A DNA stretch of 64,000 bases from Raffaelea ambrosiae (Eukaryota > Ascomycota > Sordariomycetes > Ophiostomatales > Ophiostomataceae), in the NCBI GenBank assembly GCA_002778195.1, contig PCDI01000004.1:3074226-3138225 (forward strand), written 5' to 3'. Numbering within the stretch: position 1 is the stretch's first letter; each line of letters starts with the position of its first letter. The notes under the pieces are model-generated. The model was given only the letters and a program-made list of their open reading frames with translations. It searched no databases and was not told where the DNA came from. Position numbers and translations under genes: made by a program. Positions 20,339-28,950 of this stretch are shown here, one piece after another.

Positions 20339-22342
20339 TCATCTCCGCTTCGTCACAAAATCCTCCACCTGCCAACCTCTCCATTCAGGGATGTGGTCCG
20401 GAGACAGATGTGTCCGGGGCGATCGGGAGTGGTCGTAAAGCGGTCGCTCCCTCTCGGGCGTGTCTGGGGTGTTTGAGGCTGTTTGTCTGTCGGAGTCGGT
20501 ATCCATACGGCCATGGCTGTCGAAGGTTGAACTCTGTGGGCGGACCGAAGATTGTATGATCGCAACAGCTGGCTCCTCCTTCTCCTTCTTCTTCTTCTTC
20601 TTCTTCTTACTCGGTCCCGGCTGCTGTGGCTCATCCCCGTCAAGATCAATCACCCCAATTTTCAGTCCAGCTTCGTCGGCTGTCCTTTTTTTCTTGCCCT
20701 TCAATTTCTCCTGTTTCTCTTGCGCGGATGAAGACGAAGACGCAGACGAAGATGAAGACGACGATGAAGATGGGCAATGAGGCAGAAGATGCCACAATGT
20801 AGCTGGTTTGTTTCCCTTCGTCTTTGGGTTGAAGGCGTATGGTGGACTTTCTTCTTCGGAATCTGACTTGATCCTGGTGGCAGCTATGGCCCCGGGAAAT
20901 GTTGACAATTCGGCGCGCTGGTCTGGCTCTGCGTACAGTTCGTCGTCTTCGTCCGAATCGAGAGAACAGTCTCCCTGCAAGGAAGCTGCATCTCCAACGT
21001 CATCGTCGCCCCTATTCAACACGAGAGGGGTAGCGTATCTGTTCGGGACCGGCTTGACGGCATATCGAAACTTTGTGTATCTGTACGTCGTTGCATCCGC
21101 GTCCATCCAGTCGATGAAGAATTGCCCAGCCTCTCCGCTGATCCATGTGTCAAAAATGACCGCAACCATTCTCGGTTCAAGTTTCTGCACCGGTCCCAAT
21201 GCTTTGTCTCGGTCGTTTGGGTCAGGTCCGAGCCGCTGCTCAACCAGAGCAGAAACCTCATCTGATGAAGAACCAGATATATCGGCTCCTTGCAGGCAGT
21301 TTGGAATCAGAACGGTGATGTTGTCGTCATGTGTGGCTAGATTCTCGTCGTAGGTAACCAGAGGTTGGGCTGGCTGGCGGAGTCCTGAAAGTTCGAAAGG
21401 ACCAAGTTCCGCTCGAATCCACCCGCACCAGCTGGCGATCATCCATGCAGTTTTCTTTCTGATATCGTCCAAGGCTCCCATTACCGGCACAGGCCGACTG
21501 TACTGTCGAGAGGATGCCCAGTCTGTAGGGCCATCTGGGTTGTGGATACTTGGCTCTCGAAAGAAGCATCGCACGCACTCGAGGGCTATCAGTCCGCTTT
21601 CCCATTGATCTGCCTGGCTGGTAATGATCACGTTGACCTGTCGGAGATCGTCGGGCCTCGAGATGAGCTTTTCCTTCTTCAGCCATTTTCTGAGAGAGCC
21701 GTAAAGCTTGGGATCCCACTCTGCTGGCACGCTATTGTACCAGTACACGCACACTTCATCACGATCGACAATCGCAATCAGCCAATGCGGTTCTCCTTGT
21801 CTCGGAAGACACACCGGAACAACAATGAAGCGCTTCCCGTGCGCACCCCGAACCATGTCGGGTCCAATGGGGCCTCGCGTGGTTGTTTGCCATGCCGTGG
21901 TTGTAGGAAACCAGGCGATGTCGAGCTGGTCCTGCAATACTAGAGCCAGTCCCGCAGCGACCATCTCCCATTGCAGGTGGTCGTTGCATTGAAGAACTCC
22001 TTCCAAGTTGAAAAGTTGGGTTGCGTATGATGGGAAGGACAGGCCATATACAGTCAAGTCCCGAGATCGCAGCCAAGCTGTACGGGGGAGAAGGCCAGGG
22101 AAGTCTTGCCCCAAAAGACGCTGGCCGAGCTCTTCGTCTTCACCCCAGAGCGACGGATAGAAGGCAGGCCGCAGCCTGACAGCAGAACTGGGGACGTCTG
22201 GTGGAAAGACGGTCCTGAAGGAGAACCTCCCGCCGACAAATTGCGATGGGCGAGCACGGTCTGGCCAGGGCTTTCTGGGTGCAGCTGAATTCAGATCCCT
22301 TCCGGGTTGTCTGTTTGCAAAGGTCCCAAATCGGGAGGCCAT
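20339..22342 (-). CDS. Ulp1/C48-like protein with Ser in place of the catalytic Cys
   Basis: Intronless frame of 667 residues. Residues about 90-270 resemble the SUMO/Nedd8 deconjugating C48 peptidase fold. They contain the block GEPHWLIAIVDRDEVCVYWYNS and, after 40 residues, SQADQWESGLIALECVRCFF. His186 and Asn203 stand 17 apart, and Gln243 and Ser249 stand 6 apart, exactly the H/D and Q/C spacings of yeast Ulp1. The acid is Asn and the nucleophile position is Ser (codon AGC), with Glu-Ser-Gly where Asp-Cys-Gly is usual. Cysteine proteolysis is therefore unlikely; a binding role or a decayed enzyme fits better (inference). The C-terminal half is acidic, with Ser runs (about 528-548) and a poly-Lys block, likely nuclear. 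It is divergently paired with the Cys-cluster gene at 22684. Assignment rests on motif spacing, not on a profile search. Confidence 0.72.
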   Translation of the reverse strand: MASRFGTFANRQPGRDLNSAAPRKPWPDRARPSQFVGGRFSFRTVFPPDVPSSAVRLRPAFYPSLWGEDEELGQRLLGQDFPGLLPRTAWLRSRDLTVYGLSFPSYATQLFNLEGVLQCNDHLQWEMVAAGLALVLQDQLDIAWFPTTTAWQTTTRGPIGPDMVRGAHGKRFIVVPVCLPRQGEPHWLIAIVDRDEVCVYWYNSVPAEWDPKLYGSLRKWLKKEKLISRPDDLRQVNVIITSQADQWESGLIALECVRCFFREPSIHNPDGPTDWASSRQYSRPVPVMGALDDIRKKTAWMIASWCGWIRAELGPFELSGLRQPAQPLVTYDENLATHDDNITVLIPNCLQGADISGSSSDEVSALVEQRLGPDPNDRDKALGPVQKLEPRMVAVIFDTWISGEAGQFFIDWMDADATTYRYTKFRYAVKPVPNRYATPLVLNRGDDDVGDAASLQGDCSLDSDEDDELYAEPDQRAELSTFPGAIAATRIKSDSEEESPPYAFNPKTKGNKPATLWHLLPHCPSSSSSSSSSASSSSSAQEKQEKLKGKKKRTADEAGLKIGVIDLDGDEPQQPGPSKKKKKKKKEKEEPAVAIIQSSVRPQSSTFDSHGRMDTDSDRQTASNTPDTPERERPLYDHSRSPRTHLSPDHIPEWRGWQVEDFVTKRR

Positions 22343-22683
22343 GATTGTGCAGCTGTGGTGGCAGCTAAGTATTGTCTAGCTGCTTTGGACAGATCGAAAG
22401 GCTGGAAGAAAAGTTTGGGGCCGGTATAGATGAACGGATTTTGAGGTGGTTTCAGGAGAATGAAAGGTGAGAGGAAAGTGAACTGCGAGGCAACGATACG
22501 TTTCGCTCCTGCCCAATCCAGAAACGACCAACAAATAATTTTAACAAGTGAAAATTCCCACCTTCCCGTCAACATACATTCCGTTCTTCGTCAGACTCTC
22601 TTCCTCTTCAACCTTTCCAGCACGTACGAAATGCACATTGTCAAGCTATGAAAGAAACTGCCCTCAACAAGAACTAACGGATT
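22343..22683. promoter_or_regulatory. Shared promoter region of the Ulp1-like and DUF3716-like genes
   Basis: 341 bases between two divergent start codons. Only non-coding features are visible: AT-rich patches at about 22530-22560 and a pyrimidine run TCTCTTCCTCTTC at about 22599-22611. A head-to-head layout this tight suggests shared control, but no defined operator is recognisable. Confidence 0.5.
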
Positions 22684-23643
22684 ATGGAACAGACATGTGC
22701 ACTACCCAGAACCAACATGGTACATACCGGCAGCAGCAGTGGCAACAACGGCACAGGACAGCTGGTCAAAGTCAGCGACGAAGAGGCGATTCAAGAGGCA
22801 CGAAGTGCCATCGTGGCCAGTCAAGGAGTCAAGCTCACGCGAGGGCAAAAACAGCAGCGCCGGTGTCTGGACTGGGTTCTCAATGGTCACGCTTGGTTTG
22901 ACGATTCCGTGCTGGGGCGGAGTTCTCTCCACGACAACACTGCAAGGTTTCATAAACGGATGAAGTATACTATGAACGTCGCTGAAGCCACCCAGAGGCT
23001 GACCGCGGTTCTCAAATGCATTTCTGTCCATAACATCGGTGGCCCATATGGAGGCAACTACCTCTGCTGGATTCTCCGCCCCGATGTCGAACAAGGTCAG
23101 CTCTGGGCAGCTCTGGATATTGACGACAATGCATCGAGAGACTGGAACTTCAACGCTCACTTTCTCTCTCCTCGGGCGTTTCCCATTTATGTCGAAAAGT
23201 CCAAGGGTAGCCCGGGGGGGGAATACATCTCCCGTATCGTCGATAACAAATACGCCCGCCGCTCCTTGTATGTGGCCATGTATGGCCTGCGTAATGCGGT
23301 CCCTTGTAGAGCCTGCGAGAACAGCTATAGGGCTACAATTGGACTTCGCAACGCTGACAAGGAACGACCTCATGTCATGTATCCATTTTTTGGATGCATA
23401 TCCCTTCCCAGTTTGGGAAGAAAATGTACCAATTGCACTTATTTCAACCGAGACTGCTCATTTTCCGCCAAAGGTTGCTCGCATACAAAAGACCGTATTG
23501 CATCGACCAGGACCGAAAAGCAGCTTGGTCCTCGGAAGCTGAATCCACAGGTGGCTCCCTGTCTGGAACCAGACTTGGCTGCTGACTTTCTCAAGAAGCA
23601 CGGAGTCAACCTGCCGCAATCTCAAACCAAAAAGGAAGATTAG
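22684..23643 (+). CDS. Cys-cluster protein resembling fungal DUF3716 family
   Basis: Single exon, 319 residues, function unknown. The C-terminal third carries paired cysteines: PCRACENSY (Cys208, Cys211), PFFGCISL (Cys238) and KCTNCTYFNRDCSF (Cys248, Cys251, Cys258). This CxxC / PFxxC / CxxC-x6-C layout is the hallmark I associate with the Ascomycota-specific family DUF3716, presumed zinc-binding. The preceding 200 residues have no motif I recognise (a helix-rich block from EEAIQEARSAIV, a WxxxDIDDNASRDW segment). The tail is Lys-rich. An alternative start at Met12 (22717) would shorten it slightly. It diverges from the Ulp1-like gene, so the two may form a functional or accessory pair (inference). 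Confidence 0.75.
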   Translation: MEQTCALPRTNMVHTGSSSGNNGTGQLVKVSDEEAIQEARSAIVASQGVKLTRGQKQQRRCLDWVLNGHAWFDDSVLGRSSLHDNTARFHKRMKYTMNVAEATQRLTAVLKCISVHNIGGPYGGNYLCWILRPDVEQGQLWAALDIDDNASRDWNFNAHFLSPRAFPIYVEKSKGSPGGEYISRIVDNKYARRSLYVAMYGLRNAVPCRACENSYRATIGLRNADKERPHVMYPFFGCISLPSLGRKCTNCTYFNRDCSFSAKGCSHTKDRIASTRTEKQLGPRKLNPQVAPCLEPDLAADFLKKHGVNLPQSQTKKED

Positions 23644-23848
23644 GCCAAAACGGTTGGGCTTTTGAGAGTAGATGTCTGCTGTTGACGGCGTCTTTTAGTG
23701 TCAGTTGATTCGGTCACCGCGTGTGAGCAAGAAATGAAAGAGGTGACGATATTCAACGATCCAAGTCTTTTGATATATGGCTCTTCAAAAATAAAACGCT
23801 GGCAAATGGGAATGAATGCGGGAGAAAATAAGGTTGACCCAAATTCTT

Positions 23849-25000
23849 TCATACAATCTTTGTAACTGTGAGTGCTCCCTCATCGTCACCGGCGAGGGCT
23901 AGGAAATCCCCCGTCTGTAACTTCTTTGTCCACTTTGTGCTCTCGTACCGAGCCATGATGAGCGTCATCCGCAGGGCTGTCTTGTCGCTGGACTCGTGCT
24001 CCTCCACACCCGCCGCGACTGGCGTGAATGTCCACCGTCCGAAAGCCCAGTTGAGGATGTATCGTGCGGTGCCCTCCTTGGCGGTTTCTGACGGCGACAC
24101 GGGCACCGCATCGTCCGAGTTCTGGAGGCTGGCCGACGTGGGCACAGAGAGCACGGCCTTGATGCGGTAGACCTCTTCCTTGGGGGCGGCTTGCAGCAGC
24201 TTGAGAAGCTTTTCGACATCCACCCCAGGTGCGCTCTTGTCCGACCCTCCGCCCTCCAGCGTCACAGACAGGACCTCCACTTCCGACTGGTGGTCATCCT
24301 GGTGGTCGTGTGTGTGTTCGTGGCTGTGCGCATGTCCGTTGGCAGCCAGCGGTTCGCCCTTGTCCAGCGCCTTGGCCAGCAGCCCGCCGTCGATGCCAAA
24401 CACCAGGTTCGCCTCCACGTGCCCCTTGCGGCTCTTCACCCAGGCCACGTCCGTGTGCAGGTCGCCCAGCCGGTCCAGGCAGTCGTCGAACCGCCGCTCG
24501 TCGCACACCTCCCACTTGTTGAACACGACCAGGTCCGTATACCGCGCCTGCAGCTTGGCCGTGTAGCTGGTGTCCTCGTAACCCTGCCAGTTCTCGACGT
24601 CAATGACGCTGACGACGCCGTCCAGCACGTACGCGCCGTGCGTGGCGCGCGCCAGCCGGTTGACCTCGAGGGCGAGCGTGGCCGGAAAGGCCGAGCCCGA
24701 GGTTTCGATGATGATGCGGGACGGTGGCGAAACCGCCTGGTCGCCGAGCTCCTTGAGCGCATCGCCGAGCTGCCCCACCAGGTTGCAGCAGATGCACCCG
24801 TTCAAGAGCTCGCGCACGCCGGTGACGGCACTGGATGCGGCCAGCTGTGAGTCGACGGCCAGATCGCCAAACTCGTTCTTGAGCAGGGCCAGGCGGTAGT
24901 CGGGGTTGGCAGCTCGCAGCTGTGGCACTAGGTTGAGGATGAGGGTGGTCTTGCCGGACCCCAGGAAGCCGGTGACGATGGTGATGGGTATGGGGGCCAT
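23849..25000 (-). CDS. CobW/COG0523 GTPase, putative metal chaperone with His-rich loop
   Basis: G3E-family P-loop GTPase of the COG0523 group, whose members insert or deliver metals (zinc, cobalt, nickel) to client enzymes. Intronless, 383 residues. Walker A is GFLGSGKTT (11-19), the metal site is CICC (69-72) in LLNGCICCNLVGQLGD, the Walker B/switch region is SRIIIETSGSAFP, and the base-specificity motif is FNKWE, so the usual NKxD Asp is Glu. A metal-buffering loop HAHSHEHTHDHQDDH lies at about 224-238. The CobW C-terminal domain follows (RYILNWAFGRWTFTP). The N-terminal CPELVPI docking motif of ZNG1 proteins is absent, so I do not call it ZNG1. The promoter side carries a (GT)n tract just upstream of the start. 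Confidence 0.9.
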   Translation of the reverse strand: MAPIPITIVTGFLGSGKTTLILNLVPQLRAANPDYRLALLKNEFGDLAVDSQLAASSAVTGVRELLNGCICCNLVGQLGDALKELGDQAVSPPSRIIIETSGSAFPATLALEVNRLARATHGAYVLDGVVSVIDVENWQGYEDTSYTAKLQARYTDLVVFNKWEVCDERRFDDCLDRLGDLHTDVAWVKSRKGHVEANLVFGIDGGLLAKALDKGEPLAANGHAHSHEHTHDHQDDHQSEVEVLSVTLEGGGSDKSAPGVDVEKLLKLLQAAPKEEVYRIKAVLSVPTSASLQNSDDAVPVSPSETAKEGTARYILNWAFGRWTFTPVAAGVEEHESSDKTALRMTLIMARYESTKWTKKLQTGDFLALAGDDEGALTVTKIV

Positions 25001-25717
25001 GGTTCAGGTGTGTGTGTGTGTGTGTGTGAGTGAAAAAAGAAAAAAGACAAGTTCCAAGTAAGCAGTACACGTCTATCGTCTACATAGTAAGTCTAGGCGT
25101 TCTATGCGTTCTATTCGCCGGGGGGCTTGCTGTTTCGGAAGGCTGAGCAGCTTGAGACGGGAAGCAGTAAAAAGGTGGTGCGGTTGCGATATTTTGCCAC
25201 TAGAAACTCGTTCTGTCGAATCGGAAGGCGCCACCAACCCACCTAGCCGAAGAGCAGACCACAAAAGACCACAAAAGACACACAGTCAGATTGTGCCAAG
25301 TCAGCCCAACTTTATTTCAACCGCCCATTTGTAACCCCAGGAAAGAATAATTGCGCCTCGCAATGGAGGTTGATCGATGCATTCAAAAACATTCACCGGG
25401 TGTTACAGAGTGTCTTTGTGTCGCTACTTTTCTGTCTCCTTTGTTTTTGTTTGACATGGACGTTTCCGTAGAGAAGTTGATTGGGTCTGGATAAGTTCTA
25501 GACAGCACACTATGCTTCAGGTAGTGGGCTTCTCGTCCCACAACGCGTCTGATGACGTCATCCTTTTTTCTTTTCTTTCTCGGCCGTCCCCAAAACCTTC
25601 ACAACGTTGTTCACATCTTTTGATACAAGGAGCCGCTCCCCCTCTTCTCGGGGATCGTAGTTAGGACCACTTATCTTCTTCTGATTCTTCTGAGCTGTTA
25701 TACCCCCCCTCCCCGAC
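25001..25717. other. Divergent intergenic region
   Basis: 717 bases between the divergent CobW-type gene and the small gene at 25718. A (CA)n tract lies at 25012-25028 and the motif TACATAGTA at 25081-25089. A pyrimidine-rich stretch (about 25558-25580) and T/C-rich sequence precede the plus-strand start. No gene seen. Confidence 0.6.
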
Positions 25718-26201
25718 ATGGCGTCAGGCAAGCCCAGCTCCAACATGCAGGAGAACAAGAAGCCGCCAGCGCAGCTGCAACAGCAGCAGCAGGATCCGAA
25801 CAAGATCGACTACAAAGCACAGCTCGACAAGGCCGCCGAAGAGGCCAGAGCCAGCGGCCGGAGTGTCGCCAGTACAGACGCACAGCGCAAGGCGGCATCA
25901 TCCACGTCGTTGTTCGAAAGAGGTTGGTACAGATACCAAGAACCCCAGAGACTGGTTTCTTGCCTCTGGTGGACTCGCATGGCTAATGTGCTCTTCATCA
26001 GTAACCGAGTCTGGAAAGAGAGTCTTGAACATTGCCCAAAGCGGCAAGAGCTCGCCCGAGAGAGACACAGGCTCGTCTACGCCCACGTCAGCCACAGAGC
26101 AGACGTCGTCTACGTGTGAAATCAAGGACATCCATGTCGAAGAGTTTATGCGCGACCAACACCGCAGCAGGAGAATACGCACCAAGCTTGACGATTTTTA
26201 G
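25718..26201 (+). CDS. Small hypothetical protein
   Basis: Two exons, 25718-25922 and 26002-26201, joined in frame (FERVTESGKRVLNIAQ) to 134 residues. It is hydrophilic, with a Gln run at 19-25, an acidic/basic central part (IDYKAQLDKAAEEARASG), and a charged end VEEFMRDQHRSRRIRTKLDD. No signal peptide or membrane segment. I do not recognise the family; it looks like a short conserved-type fungal protein because both exons have coding-like codon use and the intron has a GTTGGT donor and CATCAG acceptor. The donor is not the commonest form, so the junction needs transcript support. Confidence 0.6.
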
Positions 26202-26644
26202 TATTCATGTAGGAGCACTGGTCACGGAAAATTTTGCTTTTTTTCTCATGTTAAGACGTCAGCCATTTGATTTAAAGCCGCATGTGATTTAGCAAATTTA
26301 GGGAACAGTTTTATGAACGTTTAGAAAACCAAATTGCAATCTTGGATAGAATAAATAAGAAATGTGGGATGAAAAATGAATTGTGAATAATAAATGGAGC
26401 TAATAGAAATAAGAAGTTTGTTCCCATGCAAAATGAATTGCCCATCAGCAATATTAGAAACCCATTGCGTTGCCAAAAAAATTAGAAACATGTCGCCCAA
26501 CAATGGAAAAAAAAAAAACTTGAACAAACCACTACCACACCGAAAGCCTTTTCTCTTCCACCTATGTCATGAAGAGTCATTGTATGCTACCCAAATGAAT
26601 TCCCAAATGAATTTTGGATAGTTTGTTATTTTTCATGATCCCAT
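26202..26644. other. AT-rich intergenic between convergent genes
   Basis: 443 bases, clearly AT-rich, with a run of eleven A at about 26508. It holds the 3' flanks of the small hypothetical gene (plus) and the Gly-Ser protein gene (minus). No gene seen. Confidence 0.7.
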
Positions 26645-27962
26645 TTACAGCAGGAAGGGACCGGCCAGGAGCACAAAGGCACCAGCCAGGGTCAGGCCGT
26701 TCTTCAGGGTAGCAGCACCGGCAGTGACGACGGTGCAGCCAGAGCCAGAACCACCCGAGCAGCCAGTCGAGGTGCCGTTGCCGCTGCCCGAGCTGGAGCT
26801 GCTGCCGCACGAGCTGCCAGAGCAGCCGGTCGACGAACCAGAGCCGATGCTGCCGCCAGTGGTGGTGGTCGAGTTGCCGCTGCCTGAAGACGAAGTGCTG
26901 CAAGTGCCCGAGGTGCAACCGGAGGAGCCAGAGCCCGAGCCCGAGCCCGAACCGGAGCCAGAGCCCGAACCAGAGCCAGAGCCCGAACCGGAGCCCGAAC
27001 CGGAGCCCGAGCCGGAGCCCGAACCGGAGCCCGAACCAGAGCCAGAGCCCGAACCAGAGCCAGAGCCCGAACCAGAGCCAGAGCCCGAGCCGGAACCAGA
27101 GCCGGAGCCCGAGCCCGAGCCCGAACCGGAGCCTGAACCAGAGCCTGAACCAGAGCCAGAGCCCGAACCAGAGCCGGAGCCCGAACCAGAGCCAGAGCCG
27201 GAGCCCGATCCGGAACCGGAGCCTGAACCAGAGCCGGAGCCGGAGCCAGAGCCTGAACCAGAGCCAGAGCCCGAACCGGAGCCCGATCCGGAACCAGAGC
27301 CCGAACCGGAGCCCGAACCAGAGCCAGAGCCGGAACCAGAGCCGGAGCCCGATCCGGAACCAGAGCCCGAACCAGAGCCAGAGCCCGAGCCCGAACCAGA
27401 GCCGGAGCCCGAGCCCGAGCCCGAACCGGAGCCTGAACCAGAGCCTGAACCAGAGCCGGAGCCGGAACCGGAGCCGGAGCCAGAGCCGGAGCCCGAACCA
27501 GAGCCAGAGCCGCCAGCGCACGCACCCGTGGTGCAGGTGGCGGTGGCGGTGGCGGTTTCAGTGACGGTAGCAGTCACACCGTTACCGCAGATGGAGACGG
27601 TGCCGGTCTGCTGAGCAGAGGCGACGGGGCAGTTGATGGTGACAGTCTGCTTGGAGGCCTCGCAGAAAACGGTGGTCTCGACAAAGTTGGGCGGGATGGT
27701 GGGGGTGGTCCAGGTGTCCTTGTCGCCGCAGACGACCTCAACAATAGTGTAGGTAGCTTGCCAGACCGAGGTTGGGTTGGCGGCCTCGGCGCAGTAGGTG
27801 TAGGTGGTGGTGAAGGTTTCCGTGGCGGTGGCAACGGTGCCTACCGGCAGGGTGCTGTTGGGGTAGCTCGTGAAAGCGGCGACACTGGAAGCTGTTAGTC
27901 TGGATGGGGAAAAGACAGGAGAGAAGATGTCCGGAAGGAATGAAGACAAGCACTTACGACAT
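26645..27962 (-). CDS. GPI-type cell-surface protein with (Gly-Ser)n domain
   Basis: Likely cell-wall or surface protein. The preferred model has a 5-base first exon (27958-27962, ATGTC), an intron with GTAAGT donor, ACTAAC branch and TTCCAG acceptor, and exon 2 at 26645-27884: 414 residues. Order: Thr-rich N-terminal part (TATETFTTTYTYCAEA); a Cys-containing stretch (VEVVCGDKD, TTVFCEASK, TINCPVAS, VSICGNG); about 95 consecutive Gly-Ser dipeptides; a Ser/Gly/Cys spacer (GCTSGTCSTSSSG, TGCSGSSCGSSSS); and a C-terminal hydrophobic tail (LTLAGAFVLLAGPFLL) of GPI-anchor type. This model lacks a clear signal peptide, which is odd for a GPI protein, so the true 5' end may lie in an upstream exon I could not find. 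Confidence 0.7.
26930..27512 (-). repeat. Coding hexanucleotide satellite, about 95 units
   Basis: About 580 bases of GAGCCN/GAACCN units on the plus strand, encoding pure (Gly-Ser)n on the minus strand. Synonymous variants (CCC, CCA, CCG, CCT) are intermixed in higher-order blocks. The plus strand also stays open, reading (Pro-Glu)n, but that frame has no gene context. Confidence 0.95.
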
Positions 27963-28894
27963 TGTGATGGTTGGGAAAGTTATAAAAACTATAAAAGGAA
28001 TGACTTGGGTTGAATGTGTGTCAAAAGGAGTGACTGGGTTAGGTGAGTGGCTGTTGACAAGGAAAAAGAAAAGAGAAAGAAAAGGCGGTTGGTTGTTGGA
28101 TGAAGAGAAAGGAAAAGAAGTTCGGGAGGGAAGGGGAGAGAGAAAGGCGCCCTTCATATACCACTCGAGATGGTGGGTCCAGACCGCGAGCTTCGCGGTG
28201 GGAAAAGGAGGTAGAGGATAGAGACAACCTTCACATTGACGCAAAAGAAAGGCGTGTAAGTCAATCCGGGTCAGCCCTGAGCGTAGGAGATTTGAGACGA
28301 GGTAGGCCCGATCTGCAAAGAGGAGGAGTGAGTGTGTACAACGCGGCAAGGGGGGGCACTGTCTGGGCTGTGACTTCGGTGTACCGGACTACTTGTTGTT
28401 GTCTTCATGCTACTTTGGGACGTACATTGATCCCAGTCTGCCAAGCTCAAAATCAAAGTCAAGGGGAGGTACTGGTGGAGGCAGGCGTCCGGGGAGCCCA
28501 CCGCGTTTCGTGAAGAATGATCGGGGAGATTGAGACGTGAGCAAAATCTGGGTCCCGCCACCCCTTCTCCAGTGTTCACAGCCCAAAGGGGGCATTCCTC
28601 GCGGGAGGCGAGTGAGACATATTGCAATGGGGTACATGATGAACGAGGCACCTCGATGGAGCCGTTTGCTTGGGAGGTTCTGAACGGGGAAGTGGATTGG
28701 ACGAGCAGAGGCGGAGAAGGGTGAAAAAAAAAGCAAATACCAACACGTTAACTACATGACAAAAAGGTGTACTGACTAGCCCAGGACTAAGGCAGGGACA
28801 AGACAGAAGGACGCTTTCCCTTCCTTTCCCTTTCTCCCTCACCGTCTTGTTCCTTGCTTCCTGGAAGACTCTCTCCTCGGGAAGGTGACTACCA

Positions 28895-28950
28895 GTACGT
28901 AGTTACTATGTAGTTACTATGTAGTTACTATGTAGTTATGTACGAGTACT
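28895..28950. repeat. 11-base tandem repeat AGTTACTATGT
   Basis: AGTTACTATGT is repeated three times (from 28901, 28912 and 28923), then a partial copy and TACGAGTACT. Each unit contains TACTATGTA across its junction, the complement of the dispersed 9-mer TACATAGTA. Confidence 0.9.

Noticed and set aside
26724..27614. Plus-strand frame encoding (Pro-Glu)n
   Set aside because: It is the antisense of the Gly-Ser repeat; no start context, no flanking domains, and the opposite strand has a Cys-containing domain and a hydrophobic tail.
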